From positions 1 through 8,629 of the forward strand of contig JACUUW010000078.1 in assembly GCA_014859075.1 (NCBI GenBank): a stretch of DNA of 8,629 nucleotides, given 5' to 3'. Shown piece after piece: positions 1 to 5,960 of the stretch. This DNA comes from Desulforudis sp. (GTDB lineage Bacteria > Bacillota > Desulfotomaculia > Desulfotomaculales > Desulforudaceae). How positions within the stretch are numbered: position 1 is the stretch's first letter; every line of letters starts with the position of its first letter. The position numbers were made by a program, and so were the translations under genes. The notes below the pieces were generated by a model. That model did not search any database, was not told the origin of the DNA, and saw nothing but the letters and a program-made list of their open reading frames with translations.

Positions 1-465
1 GCCTTCATGTCCAAGGCGCTCCTGACCATGGAAGGTCTCGGCCACCAACTCCACCAGGAGATAGACATCGTTGGGTCTTTTGAACCGCACCTTCGCCGGT
101 TGGTTATCGAACGGGCGGACCCGGGGGAGATCGCCCGCCGAATGAGGGGGGAATGGGCGGACACGATGCGACTGGTGGAGAATCTCCCCCAGAAAGTGCA
201 CAGGATCATTAACCACCTGGAAAAGGGCGAGATATCCGTCCGGTTTGAGGGCACCCACCGGCTCGAGAAAGTGCTCGTCCAGTCCTCAAACCGGCTGACC
301 ATGGGCGTCGTGCTCGGGGCGCTGATCATGGGCTCGTCGGTGATGATCGCGGCCCGGATCCCCCCCCTGCTCTTCGGTTTGTCGGCGCTGGGCATAATCA
401 GCTTTCTCTTTTCGGGGTTCGTGGGCCTGAGACTCCTCCTGGACATCCGCCGGGAGCGCAAGTAA
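1..465 (+). CDS. UbiB/ABC1-family atypical kinase, C-terminal part (5' end outside window)
   Basis: The reading frame is already open at base 1, so this is the tail of a longer gene; the ATG at 7 is internal, not a start. The first visible residues (AFMSKALLTMEGLGHQL, then EIDI) match the conserved C-terminal stretch of UbiB/ABC1/ADCK proteins, where the kinase-like fold passes into a helical region. After a charged helical segment come two closely spaced hydrophobic helices (about residues 96-116 and 120-142 counted from the ATG at 7), ending in a basic tail (DIRRERK). This paired-helix membrane anchor is typical of bacterial UbiB. The family is linked to isoprenoid-quinone biosynthesis and lipid homeostasis; which applies here cannot be told. 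The kinase active-site motifs lie upstream of the window. The stop TAA is at 463-465, followed after about 20 bases by a hairpin. Family assignment is fairly secure; the physiological role is not. Confidence 0.82.
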   Translation, partial: AFMSKALLTMEGLGHQLHQEIDIVGSFEPHLRRLVIERADPGEIARRMRGEWADTMRLVENLPQKVHRIINHLEKGEISVRFEGTHRLEKVLVQSSNRLTMGVVLGALIMGSSVMIAARIPPLLFGLSALGIISFLFSGFVGLRLLLDIRRERK

Positions 466-480
466 CGGGGTAAACCCAGA

Positions 481-503
481 CAAAAAACAGGCCTTCGCCT
501 GTT
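481..503 (-). terminator. Rho-independent terminator of tRNA-Pro, also facing the end of the UbiB-like gene
   Basis: A perfect 7-bp stem (486-492 with 497-503, AACAGGC/GCCTGTT) closes a 4-base loop. Read on the minus strand, it is followed directly by six T residues (complement of 482-487), the standard intrinsic-terminator layout. It lies about 65 bases past the tRNA 3' end. On the plus strand the downstream sequence is only mildly T-rich (TTCTATTCC), so stopping UbiB transcription is a secondary possibility. The position between two convergent genes fits a shared terminator. Confidence 0.8.
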
Positions 504-568
504 CTATTCCTCCAGAATTCCGCATAATATTTAATTTGGCCCAAAAACCGCAATAACTTGGTATTTGG

Positions 569-646
569 TGGTCGGGATGGGGAGATTTGAACTCCCGGCC
601 TCTTGCTCCCAAGGCAAGCGCGCTGACCAAGCTGCGCCACATCCCG
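569..646 (-). tRNA. tRNA-Pro (anticodon UGG), CCA encoded
   Basis: The minus strand folds into a full cloverleaf. The acceptor stem CGGGATG pairs with CATCCCG. The D arm is GCGC/GCGC with a GG-containing loop. The anticodon stem CTTGC/GCAAG has the loop CTTGGGA, giving anticodon TGG (plus-strand 609-611) and a G just 3' of it, as usual for tRNA-Pro. The variable loop has 5 bases, and the T arm is GGGAG/CTCCC with loop TTCAAAT. The discriminator base is A, followed by a genome-encoded CCA (569-571). The body is 75 nt, or 78 with CCA. UGG reads CCA and, by wobble, other proline codons. The gene stands alone, with its own promoter upstream and a terminator downstream, and is convergent with the UbiB-like gene. 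Confidence 0.97.
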
Positions 647-675
647 TCGCCGTCTTTCTAGGGAAACTATATTTA

Positions 676-705
676 ATAGTAGCATGGTACGTCGCCGGTT
701 GTCAA
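676..705 (-). promoter_or_regulatory. Sigma-70-type promoter for tRNA-Pro
   Basis: On the minus strand a perfect -35 box TTGACA (complement of 700-705) is followed by an 18-base spacer and a -10 box TACTAT (complement of 676-681). Transcription would begin near 668-670, leaving about 22 bases of 5' leader before the mature tRNA. It lies in an AT-rich patch, unlike the GC-rich surroundings. This is the best-matching promoter in the window. Confidence 0.75.
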
Positions 706-786
706 GAATTGGGGAAACCCTAACCCGCCGGTGAGGCGGCGGCCGTTTCGGGCGTGAGCATTGCGCACAAATCCGATTGAATCCGG

Positions 787-815
787 TTGGGTATGGCTTT
801 TGTGTGACATACTTT
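787..815 (+). promoter_or_regulatory. Possible promoter of the phasin-like gene
   Basis: TTGGGT (787-792), a 17-base spacer and TACTTT (810-815) form a weak sigma-70-like pair about 37 bases before the start codon at 852. Nearby alternatives in the same AT-rich stretch (around 801-830) are equally weak. Some promoter is expected, because the preceding gene on this strand is the UbiB-like gene, cut off by the hairpin near 490 and the opposing tRNA. The exact boxes are uncertain. Confidence 0.3.
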
Positions 816-851
816 AGACTAAATTGATAAACTGGTAGGGGGTGCGTTTAG

Positions 852-1211
852 ATGCTGACCAACACGGTCAGGAGAATGATGCTCATGGGGATCGGCGCCC
901 TGTCGTTAAGCAGGGAAAAGGCCGAACTGATGGTCAAGGAGCTGACGGAAAAGGGTGAGGTTGACCAAGCCGAGGCCAGGACGTTCGTGAGCGAACTGAT
1001 ACGCCGGGGCGAACAGGAACGGGCCGCTGTTCAAAAGGCGGTACGGAATGAAATGACGGAGCTGCGCGACGAGTTCGGGTTGGTGAAAAGACGGGACCTC
1101 TCGCGGATCGAGGCCCGCCTGGACCGGATCGAACAACACCTGAACCTGCCGCCGATAGGGACAGAAAACCAACCGGCGGAGGACCAGCCGGGTGAAGCCA
1201 ACCCCACCTAA
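852..1211 (+). CDS. Phasin-like (PhaF-type, COG3937-like) coiled-coil protein
   Basis: This 119-residue protein has a short hydrophobic, Met-rich N-terminus (residues 1-20, RRMMLMGIGALSLS), then a charged helical stretch (REKAELMVKELTEKGEV, residues 21-37), a long heptad-like helix to about residue 97 (ELRDEFGLVKRRDLSRIEARLDRIEQHL in two parts), and a disordered Pro/Glu/Asn-rich tail. The layout matches small Firmicute proteins annotated as phasin family or 'polyhydroxyalkanoate synthesis regulator phasin'. Family members bind polyester granules or act as regulatory coiled coils. No polyester synthase gene is visible here, so a granule role is not supported by context. The G-rich sequence GGTAGGGGGT upstream of the ATG serves as ribosome-binding site. 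The neighbour across the tRNA is a UbiB-like gene; I recall this pairing from related genomes but cannot verify it here. It could equally be called a hypothetical coiled-coil protein. Confidence 0.7.
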   Translation: MLTNTVRRMMLMGIGALSLSREKAELMVKELTEKGEVDQAEARTFVSELIRRGEQERAAVQKAVRNEMTELRDEFGLVKRRDLSRIEARLDRIEQHLNLPPIGTENQPAEDQPGEANPT

Positions 1212-1222
1212 AAACCGGCATA

Positions 1223-1252
1223 TTAGAGACCACCTCCCGAGTATAGTATTAT
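1223..1252 (+). promoter_or_regulatory. Possible internal promoter before the phosphatase-like gene
   Basis: A marked AT-rich island (1241-1255, TATAGTATTATAT) breaks the GC-rich background. TTAGAG (1223-1228), an 18-base spacer and TATTAT (1247-1252) form a candidate promoter; TATAGT (1242-1247) is an alternative -10. Transcription would start near 1258-1260, just before the ribosome-binding site at 1266-1271. The -35 match is poor. Confidence 0.35.
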
Positions 1253-1279
1253 ATCAACCCGTGTAGGGAGGTAGGTCCC
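1226..1279 (+). promoter_or_regulatory. Inverted repeat covering the ribosome-binding site of the 1280 gene
   Basis: CCTCCC (1233-1238) is exactly complementary to GGGAGG (1266-1271), which is the Shine-Dalgarno of the GTG start at 1280. Pairing continues outward past a small bulge (A1232 against T1272-A1273): ACC with GGT, then G1228-C1277, one mismatch, and G1226-C1279. The loop is 27 bases. In a transcript reading through from the phasin-like gene, this helix would hide the ribosome-binding site. A transcript starting at the candidate internal promoter would lack the left arm. The pairing is seen in the sequence; the regulatory effect is inferred. Confidence 0.4.
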
Positions 1280-2419
1280 GTGTTTTTCTTTCGAAGGATA
1301 GGGATCCTGCTGGCCGTTTCGATATTGCTTGCCGCACTTCCCTTTGGGGCGGAGGCCCAAGAGACCGGCGAAGCTCGGGAAACGCCGCGCTATACCCGGC
1401 AGATCGTGCTGATTGTGATCGACGGTCTGCAGGCGGACGCGCTGCAAAAGGCACAGGCACCGAACATCAACGGGGTGGCCTCCTCCGGCGTGCGGATCAA
1501 CGACTGTTCCCCGGTCTGGCCGTACGGACTGGAGACTGCGGTCGCTTCGATTCTTACCGGAACCGACCCGGCCGCACACGGGTTTCTTGAGCCGTCCGCC
1601 GAGGTCAAACAGCCCACCCTTTTCGGGTTGATTAAAGAGAAGAAACTGACCGGGGGCTTATACGACGGATCCGGACGGCTTGACGGCTTGGCCGCGAACG
1701 CCGACCACCACCTGAACGTCAAAGGCGACGAAAAGCTGGTCGAAGCGGCGGTCAAGCTGATGGAGACCGAGAAACCATACCTGAACGTCTTGGTCCTCGC
1801 CGACGCCCGCAAGGTGTTGGACGAATCGGGCAAGAACAGCCAGGAGTATTACCGGGCGGTCAGCAACGCCGACAACCTGGTCGGCCGTGTTTTGCATTTC
1901 TTGAACCAGCAAGGTGTTTACGACCAGACCTTGGTGTCGATCACCGGCACCGACGGCGCACCGCCGTTGATCCTCAGGGGCGTGCAGTTCAAGGGTGGGG
2001 TGGTCCTGCCGCCGGCCGCCCACGTCGATATCGCGCCTACCATGGCCTATGTCCTGAATGTTGAAATTCCGGCCGCCGCCGGCCTGGTATTGTGGAACGC
2101 ATTTGAGCCCGGTTCAATCCAAAACGGGTTCTACTTGATGGAACAGCGTATTCGAGAACTAAGTCAGGCCCAAGGCGAGGCCCAAAGGACCATTCACGAA
2201 CTCTGGGAAGAGCAGAGTCTGTTGCAGGAGGAAAAGCAGGAACTGGCCGACAAGGAAGCCGGAATCGCCCGGTCGATTCGGGACCGTGACGAAGAAATCG
2301 GTAAACTGGAAGGGACGGTTGCCTTACTGAAATACCTGATCGGCGGGTTGGTGGTTGTCTTCGGCCTAGGGTACCTTGTCGAGTACCGTGTACTCAGAAA
2401 ACGGTTTTTGATGTTTTAA
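1280..2419 (+). CDS. Exported, membrane-anchored alkaline-phosphatase-superfamily protein, probably catalytically degenerate
   Basis: This 379-residue protein starts at GTG with GGGAGG 8 bases upstream. Residues 1-26 form a signal peptide (basic FRR, hydrophobic core, AEA at the cleavage site). Residues 41-270 resemble the type I phosphodiesterase / alkaline phosphatase fold: VLIVIDGLQAD with metal-ligand-like Asp48, then SILTGTDPAAHGF (90-102), SQEYYRAVSNADNLVG (187-202, Asp198) and AHVDIAPTMAYVL (247-259). Several expected residues look lost. No Thr/Ser sits at the usual nucleophile position about ten residues before the Gly of SILTG. The D-x3-H ligand motif reads D175-x3-V. The usual DHG near 225 reads DG. 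Residues 285-345 form a charged coiled coil, followed by one membrane helix (about 349-369) and a basic tail, so the domain should face outside the membrane. No substrate can be named; a binding or scaffold role is possible. Confidence 0.72.
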   Translation: MFFFRRIGILLAVSILLAALPFGAEAQETGEARETPRYTRQIVLIVIDGLQADALQKAQAPNINGVASSGVRINDCSPVWPYGLETAVASILTGTDPAAHGFLEPSAEVKQPTLFGLIKEKKLTGGLYDGSGRLDGLAANADHHLNVKGDEKLVEAAVKLMETEKPYLNVLVLADARKVLDESGKNSQEYYRAVSNADNLVGRVLHFLNQQGVYDQTLVSITGTDGAPPLILRGVQFKGGVVLPPAAHVDIAPTMAYVLNVEIPAAAGLVLWNAFEPGSIQNGFYLMEQRIRELSQAQGEAQRTIHELWEEQSLLQEEKQELADKEAGIARSIRDRDEEIGKLEGTVALLKYLIGGLVVVFGLGYLVEYRVLRKRFLMF

Positions 2420-2432
2420 CCGCCGGGCCCGC

Positions 2433-2463
2433 AGGCCTCCTGATTGGGGGCCTTTTTTCTTTT
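2433..2463 (+). terminator. Rho-independent terminator after the phosphatase-like gene
   Basis: A 7-bp stem (2434-2440 with 2446-2452, GGCCTCC/GGGGGCC, one G-U pair) with a TGATT loop is followed by TTTTTTCTTTT. It begins 14 bases after the stop codon. It separates the upstream block from the acs cluster, indicating that acsC has its own promoter. Confidence 0.88.
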
Positions 2464-2717
2464 GGAGTTTGTATCGGAGGGGCCGCGGCGAAACGGAGCG
2501 TTTGTCGACGTTGCGGCAGGTTAGAGCCCGGGGGCGGAGAAATATTCAGTTTAAAGGGGAGTGTAAGGTTTTAGTAGGTGAGTTGGGGGTCGGAAATAGT
2601 CAGGTTGCGGCACTTGGGCGACATCCTGTATGCTAAACGAAAACCGCCGGGGAGCGCATCCGGTGGAGAATCAGAGTTCTTTTGGAATGAACCCCTCGTA
2701 AAAAAGGAGCATACCCG
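2464..2717 (+). other. Gene-free leader region before acsC
   Basis: I see no convincing gene in these 254 bases on either strand. The first half holds a small hairpin (AAACG-GAG-CGTTT, 2491-2503) in a GC-rich patch. Closer to acsC lies a 7-bp stem (2644-2650 with 2660-2666, CCGCCGG/CCGGTGG, one G-U pair, 9-base loop), just downstream of a possible promoter. I looked for the conserved boxes of cobalamin and other common riboswitches and did not recognise them, although a corrinoid-linked operon would be a natural place for one. The region ends with a good ribosome-binding site, GGAG at 2706-2709. Confidence 0.5.
2605..2634 (+). promoter_or_regulatory. Possible promoter of the acs cluster
   Basis: TTGCGG (2605-2610), an 18-base spacer and TATGCT (2629-2634) form a weak sigma-70-like pair. 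A start near 2641 would put the 2644-2666 hairpin at the very 5' end of the message, leaving about 75 bases of leader. A promoter must exist between the terminator at 2463 and acsC; this is only the best candidate I can see. Confidence 0.3.
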
Positions 2718-4049
2718 ATGGCACTGACCGGACTCGCTATTTACAAACTGCTGCCGAAGACAAACTGCAAGGAATGCGGACAGGCCACCTGCCTGGCGTT
2801 CGCCATGCAGCTGGCCGCCGGCAAAGCGGGGCTGGAAGTCTGCCCGCACGTGAGCGAAGAGGCGCGGGAGACGCTGAGTGCGGCCTCGGAACCGCCGATT
2901 GCCCTGGTACGGATCGGAAGCGGTCCGGGGGCCCTGGAGGTTGGTAGTGAGACCGTACTTTTCCGGCACGACAAGCGCTTCTTACACCCGACGGGCATCG
3001 GGATTATTGTGTCCGACACTCTGGACGGGGAGCTGCTGGCGGCGCGTATCGGGGTCGTCAACCGGCTGTCCTTCGACCGCCTGGGCCAGACTTACGGGGT
3101 GGATTTGGCGGCCGTGCGGTACGAGTGCGGCGACCCGGAACGCTACCTCACGGCCGTGCGGGAGGTGGCCGCAAATACCGAATTGAACCTGGCGCTCATG
3201 TGTGCCGATCCGGACGCGGCGGCGCGGGCGCTGGAGCTGGTGGGTGACCGGAGGCCGCTTTTGTACGCGGCTGACGCCGAAAACTACGAAGCCATGACGG
3301 CCCTGGCCCGCCGCTACGGCCTGGCGCTGGCCGTGCGGGGACGTGACTTGGGCGAACTGGCCGCGCTCGCCGAAAAGGTGGTCAAACTGGGCCATAAACA
3401 GCTGCTGCTGGACTCCGGAGCCCGGCAACCCGGCCGGGTGCTGGCCGACCAGACCCAAATCCGCCGGTCGGCTGTAAACAAACGGTTCCGACCTTTCGGT
3501 TTCCCGACCGTCTGTGTGGCGACCGGGGAGGATGCCGTGCTTGACACCGCCGTGTACATTGGTAAGTACGCCGCGGTCGTGCTGCTGGACACCGCCGACC
3601 CGGCCGAGATCCTGCCGCTCGTGACGTGGCGGTTGAATGTGTACACCGACCCGCAGAAGCCGATCGCCATCGAGGCGAAAGTCTACGAGGTGGGGAACCC
3701 GGGACCGGAAGCTCCCGTGTTCCTGACGACCAATTTCTCCCTGACCTACTTTTGCGTAATGAGTGACATCGAGGGCGCGCGGGTGCCGGCCTTCATTCTC
3801 CCGGTCGACACCGACGGCACGTCGGTACTCACCGCCTGGGCGGCCGGGAAGTTGACGCCCGAAAAGATCGGAAATTTCTTGAACGAGTCCGGGATCGCCG
3901 GCCGGGTGAACCATGAGCGGCTGATCATTCCCGGTGGATTGGCCGTAATGAGTGGCAAGCTGCAGGAACTCACGGGATGGCAGATTCTGGTGGGGCCGCG
4001 TGAGTCCTCGGCCATTCCGGGTTTCCTGAAACAGTACTGGAGTCAGTGA
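2718..4049 (+). CDS. acsC: Corrinoid iron-sulfur protein, large subunit (CoFeSP gamma)
   Basis: This 443-residue protein is close to the roughly 446 of Moorella AcsC. With AcsD it forms the CoFeSP, which carries the methyl group on cobalamin from methyltetrahydrofolate to acetyl-CoA synthase. The N-terminal domain has the family's [4Fe-4S] pattern C17-x2-C20-x4-C25-x16-C42. The central part (about 60-320) corresponds to the TIM-barrel domain. The C-terminal cobalamin-binding domain is very well conserved: TTNFSLTYF (337-345), GTSVLTAWAAGK (367-378), IIPGGLAVMSGKL (403-415) and GWQILVGPRESSAIPGFL (420-437). The start is ATG, 8 bases after GGAG in an A-rich context, and gives the expected N-terminus. 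It is the first gene of the cluster; RACo begins 22 bases after its stop. No acsB lies upstream. All expected functional motifs are intact. Confidence 0.97.
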   Translation: MALTGLAIYKLLPKTNCKECGQATCLAFAMQLAAGKAGLEVCPHVSEEARETLSAASEPPIALVRIGSGPGALEVGSETVLFRHDKRFLHPTGIGIIVSDTLDGELLAARIGVVNRLSFDRLGQTYGVDLAAVRYECGDPERYLTAVREVAANTELNLALMCADPDAAARALELVGDRRPLLYAADAENYEAMTALARRYGLALAVRGRDLGELAALAEKVVKLGHKQLLLDSGARQPGRVLADQTQIRRSAVNKRFRPFGFPTVCVATGEDAVLDTAVYIGKYAAVVLLDTADPAEILPLVTWRLNVYTDPQKPIAIEAKVYEVGNPGPEAPVFLTTNFSLTYFCVMSDIEGARVPAFILPVDTDGTSVLTAWAAGKLTPEKIGNFLNESGIAGRVNHERLIIPGGLAVMSGKLQELTGWQILVGPRESSAIPGFLKQYWSQ

Positions 4050-4066
4050 GTGCATCTACCGGAACC

Positions 4067-4075
4067 GGGGGGTGA
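4067..4075 (+). promoter_or_regulatory. Ribosome-binding site that leaves the RACo start ambiguous
   Basis: GGGGGGTGA closely resembles the ideal GGAGGTGA. It overlaps the GTG codon at 4072, but its G-run ends 8 bases before an in-frame TTG at 4081. By spacing alone the TTG is favoured. By protein homology the GTG gives a better first beta strand for the ferredoxin domain. Confidence 0.4.
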
Positions 4076-5955
4076 AGTGCTTGCGTTTCTTGCCGGACGA
4101 GCTGGAAATTGAGGCCGGGGAAGGCGAAAGCATCCTGGAACTGGCGGCCCGGGTGGGCATCACCCTGCGCGGCGCCTGCGGCGGTAACGGGACGTGCGGG
4201 CGGTGTCTGGTCGTGCTCCGGAAGGGTGCGGTGCGCGACCGGGACGGCGGGACCGTTGCCGAGGCGGGCGCAACGGTGCGGGCCTGCCGGTCGTATCCGG
4301 TGGGCGCCGTGGTGGTCGAGGTCCCGGAGACCTCGAGACTGCGTGAACATCAGGTGTTGGGGGCCGATGTCGGGCTGACGCTCCAGGCCGGAGAAGAAGC
4401 CGCCGAGGTCCCTGTTGATCCTTTGCTGTGCAGAGTGGAAGTCACCGTTGACCTGCCGGAGACGGGGGAGGTCGTGGACGACTGGGGAAGACTGCAGAGT
4501 GAGCTGGCCGGTTTAGCTGGTATCGAAGTCCGGGCGGACCTGGAGGTGCTGCGGGAGTTGCCGGCCGTTTTACGCGCCGAGGGCGGGGCCGTGACGGTGG
4601 ATCTGGCCATGGACGGCGGGCCGGCCGGTTCGGTGGTCGGGGTGCAGGCGGGACATGCGGCGGGACCGGTGTACGGGGCGGCGGTGGACCTGGGGACGAC
4701 CACGGTGGTGGTCGAACTGGTGGAACTGGACACGGGCCGGACGGTGGGGACGCGGGGAACTTACAACCGGCAGGCCGCGTATGGTGATGACGTAATCTCT
4801 AGGATCATCCATGCCGTTGAACGGAGCGGGGGCCGACGCCAACTCCAGGATGCGGTGGTGGAGACGGTCAACGGTCTGTTGGTGGAGTTGCGGCTGGCGC
4901 ACGGAATCGCCCGCGATGCCGTCCGGGTGGTGGTTTGCGCGGGTAACCCGACCATGAGTCACCTGTTCCTGGGGGTCGACCCGGCCCACATCCGGCTCGA
5001 GCCTTACACCCCGGCGGCCAACTTCTGGCCTCCGTGCCGGGCGGATGAGATCGGGCTCGCGGTCCATCCCCGAGCGCCGGTGCATCTGCTACCGGGCGTG
5101 GCCAGCTACCTCGGCGGGGACGTCACCGGGGGGGTGACTGCTTGCGGGTTCGGCGGGGCGGGGGAGATCACCCTTTTCATGGACATCGGCACCAACGGGG
5201 AGATGGTCCTGGGTGACGGAAACTGGCTGGTGGGCTGTTCCTGTTCGGCCGGGCCGGCGTTCGAAGGCAGTGGGATCAGCTGCGGGATGCGGGCCACGGA
5301 CGGGGCGATCGAACAACTGGGCGTCACGCCGGACGGGTACGAGGTGGTTTATCGTACCATCGGGGGCGGCCGGCCGGTTGGGGTCTGCGGTTCGGGGCTG
5401 ATCGCGGCGCTGGCCGTTCTGTGCTGCGCCGGCGTGATCGACCGGACGGGCCGGTACAGGACCGACCTGGAGACGCCCCGGCTGCGGGGGCGCGATGCGG
5501 GCGGCGGGTTTGTGCTGGCTTGGGCCGCAGAGACGGGCCACGGTGAGGACATAGTGCTGACCGGGAGCGACGTTCAGAACCTGCTACGGGCCAAGGCGGC
5601 GGTGTACGCGGGCTTGCGGAACATGTTGGCCGCGGTTGGCCTGGAACAGGACGCGATCGGGCGGATTCTTATTGCCGGGGGTTTCGGGCGTTTTCTGCCC
5701 TTGCGGGACGCCATCACCGTCGGGATGCTGCCGGACGTACCACTGGAGCGGTACGGTTACGTGGGCAACAGTTCCCTGCGGGGGGCACGGGCGGCGCTGC
5801 TCTCCGGGCGCCGGCTCGCGGAAATCGGGGCGACGGCCCGGAAGACCACTTACCTGGAGTTGGGAGATGGGACACAGTTCATGAACGAATTTGTGTCTGC
5901 GCTGTTTATTCCACATACCGACCTGGGGCTTTTCCCATCGGTGCGGGAGGAGTGA
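4072..5955 (+). CDS. acsV: RACo: ATP-dependent reductive activator of CoFeSP (ferredoxin + ASKHA domains)
   Basis: The 627-residue protein matches the RACo / 'ASKHA domain-containing protein' family, called acsV or orf7 in acs clusters. RACo restores active Co(I) by moving an electron from its [2Fe-2S] cluster to CoFeSP whose cobalt has drifted to Co(II), at the cost of ATP. The N-terminal ferredoxin domain has C36-x5-C42-x2-C45 and C72. A linker and middle region follow to about 200. The ASKHA ATPase domain has phosphate-1 AVDLGTTT (204-211), phosphate-2 MDIGTNGEMVL (370-380), a Cys-rich GCSCSAGPAFEGSGISCG segment (388-405) and adenosine-type IAGGFGRFL (534-542). The GTG start at 4072 yields MKCLRFLPDE; TTG at 4081 is an alternative with better spaced Shine-Dalgarno. 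The location between acsC and acsD fits its partner. The symbol follows acs-cluster usage; the function is well supported. Confidence 0.93.
   Translation: MKCLRFLPDELEIEAGEGESILELAARVGITLRGACGGNGTCGRCLVVLRKGAVRDRDGGTVAEAGATVRACRSYPVGAVVVEVPETSRLREHQVLGADVGLTLQAGEEAAEVPVDPLLCRVEVTVDLPETGEVVDDWGRLQSELAGLAGIEVRADLEVLRELPAVLRAEGGAVTVDLAMDGGPAGSVVGVQAGHAAGPVYGAAVDLGTTTVVVELVELDTGRTVGTRGTYNRQAAYGDDVISRIIHAVERSGGRRQLQDAVVETVNGLLVELRLAHGIARDAVRVVVCAGNPTMSHLFLGVDPAHIRLEPYTPAANFWPPCRADEIGLAVHPRAPVHLLPGVASYLGGDVTGGVTACGFGGAGEITLFMDIGTNGEMVLGDGNWLVGCSCSAGPAFEGSGISCGMRATDGAIEQLGVTPDGYEVVYRTIGGGRPVGVCGSGLIAALAVLCCAGVIDRTGRYRTDLETPRLRGRDAGGGFVLAWAAETGHGEDIVLTGSDVQNLLRAKAAVYAGLRNMLAAVGLEQDAIGRILIAGGFGRFLPLRDAITVGMLPDVPLERYGYVGNSSLRGARAALLSGRRLAEIGATARKTTYLELGDGTQFMNEFVSALFIPHTDLGLFPSVREE
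5945..5952 (+). promoter_or_regulatory. Ribosome-binding site deciding the CooC/AcsF start
   Basis: GGGAGGAG lies within the last codons of RACo and ends 8 bases before TTG 5961, ideal spacing. It is too close to GTG 5952, with which it overlaps, to serve that codon. This, plus the family-typical N-terminus MQIAVAGKGG, argues for TTG. Confidence 0.6.
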
Positions 5956-5960
5956 TAGGG

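Noticed and set aside
511..520. TCCAGAATTC shared with the heptad array at 7707-7716
   Set aside because: One 10-base match between two sites in 8.6 kb is plausible by chance, and no heptad array surrounds the first copy.
286..685. Minus-strand open frames across the tRNA-Pro region
   Set aside because: They run through the tRNA and its terminator; the tRNA explains the sequence.
724..738. Small hairpin CCGCC-GGTGA-GGCGG between the divergent tRNA and phasin promoters
   Set aside because: Only 5 bp in GC-rich sequence, with no T-run and no gene end nearby; not convincing as terminator or operator.
2464..2717. Cobalamin riboswitch before acsC
   Set aside because: Expected from the corrinoid context, but I could not find the conserved B12-box or the other core boxes.
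2982..4055. Long minus-strand open frame (357 codons) opposite acsC
   Set aside because: It mirrors a clearly conserved acsC gene in a GC-rich sequence, where antisense frames stay open by composition. The translation is rich in Arg, His, Gln and Pro and resembles no family I know.
4570..5085. Minus-strand open frame opposite the RACo gene, and similar ones at 5089-5541 and 5850-6599
   Set aside because: Low-complexity translations without motifs, overlapping genes with intact conserved domains; no ribosome-binding site or independent context.
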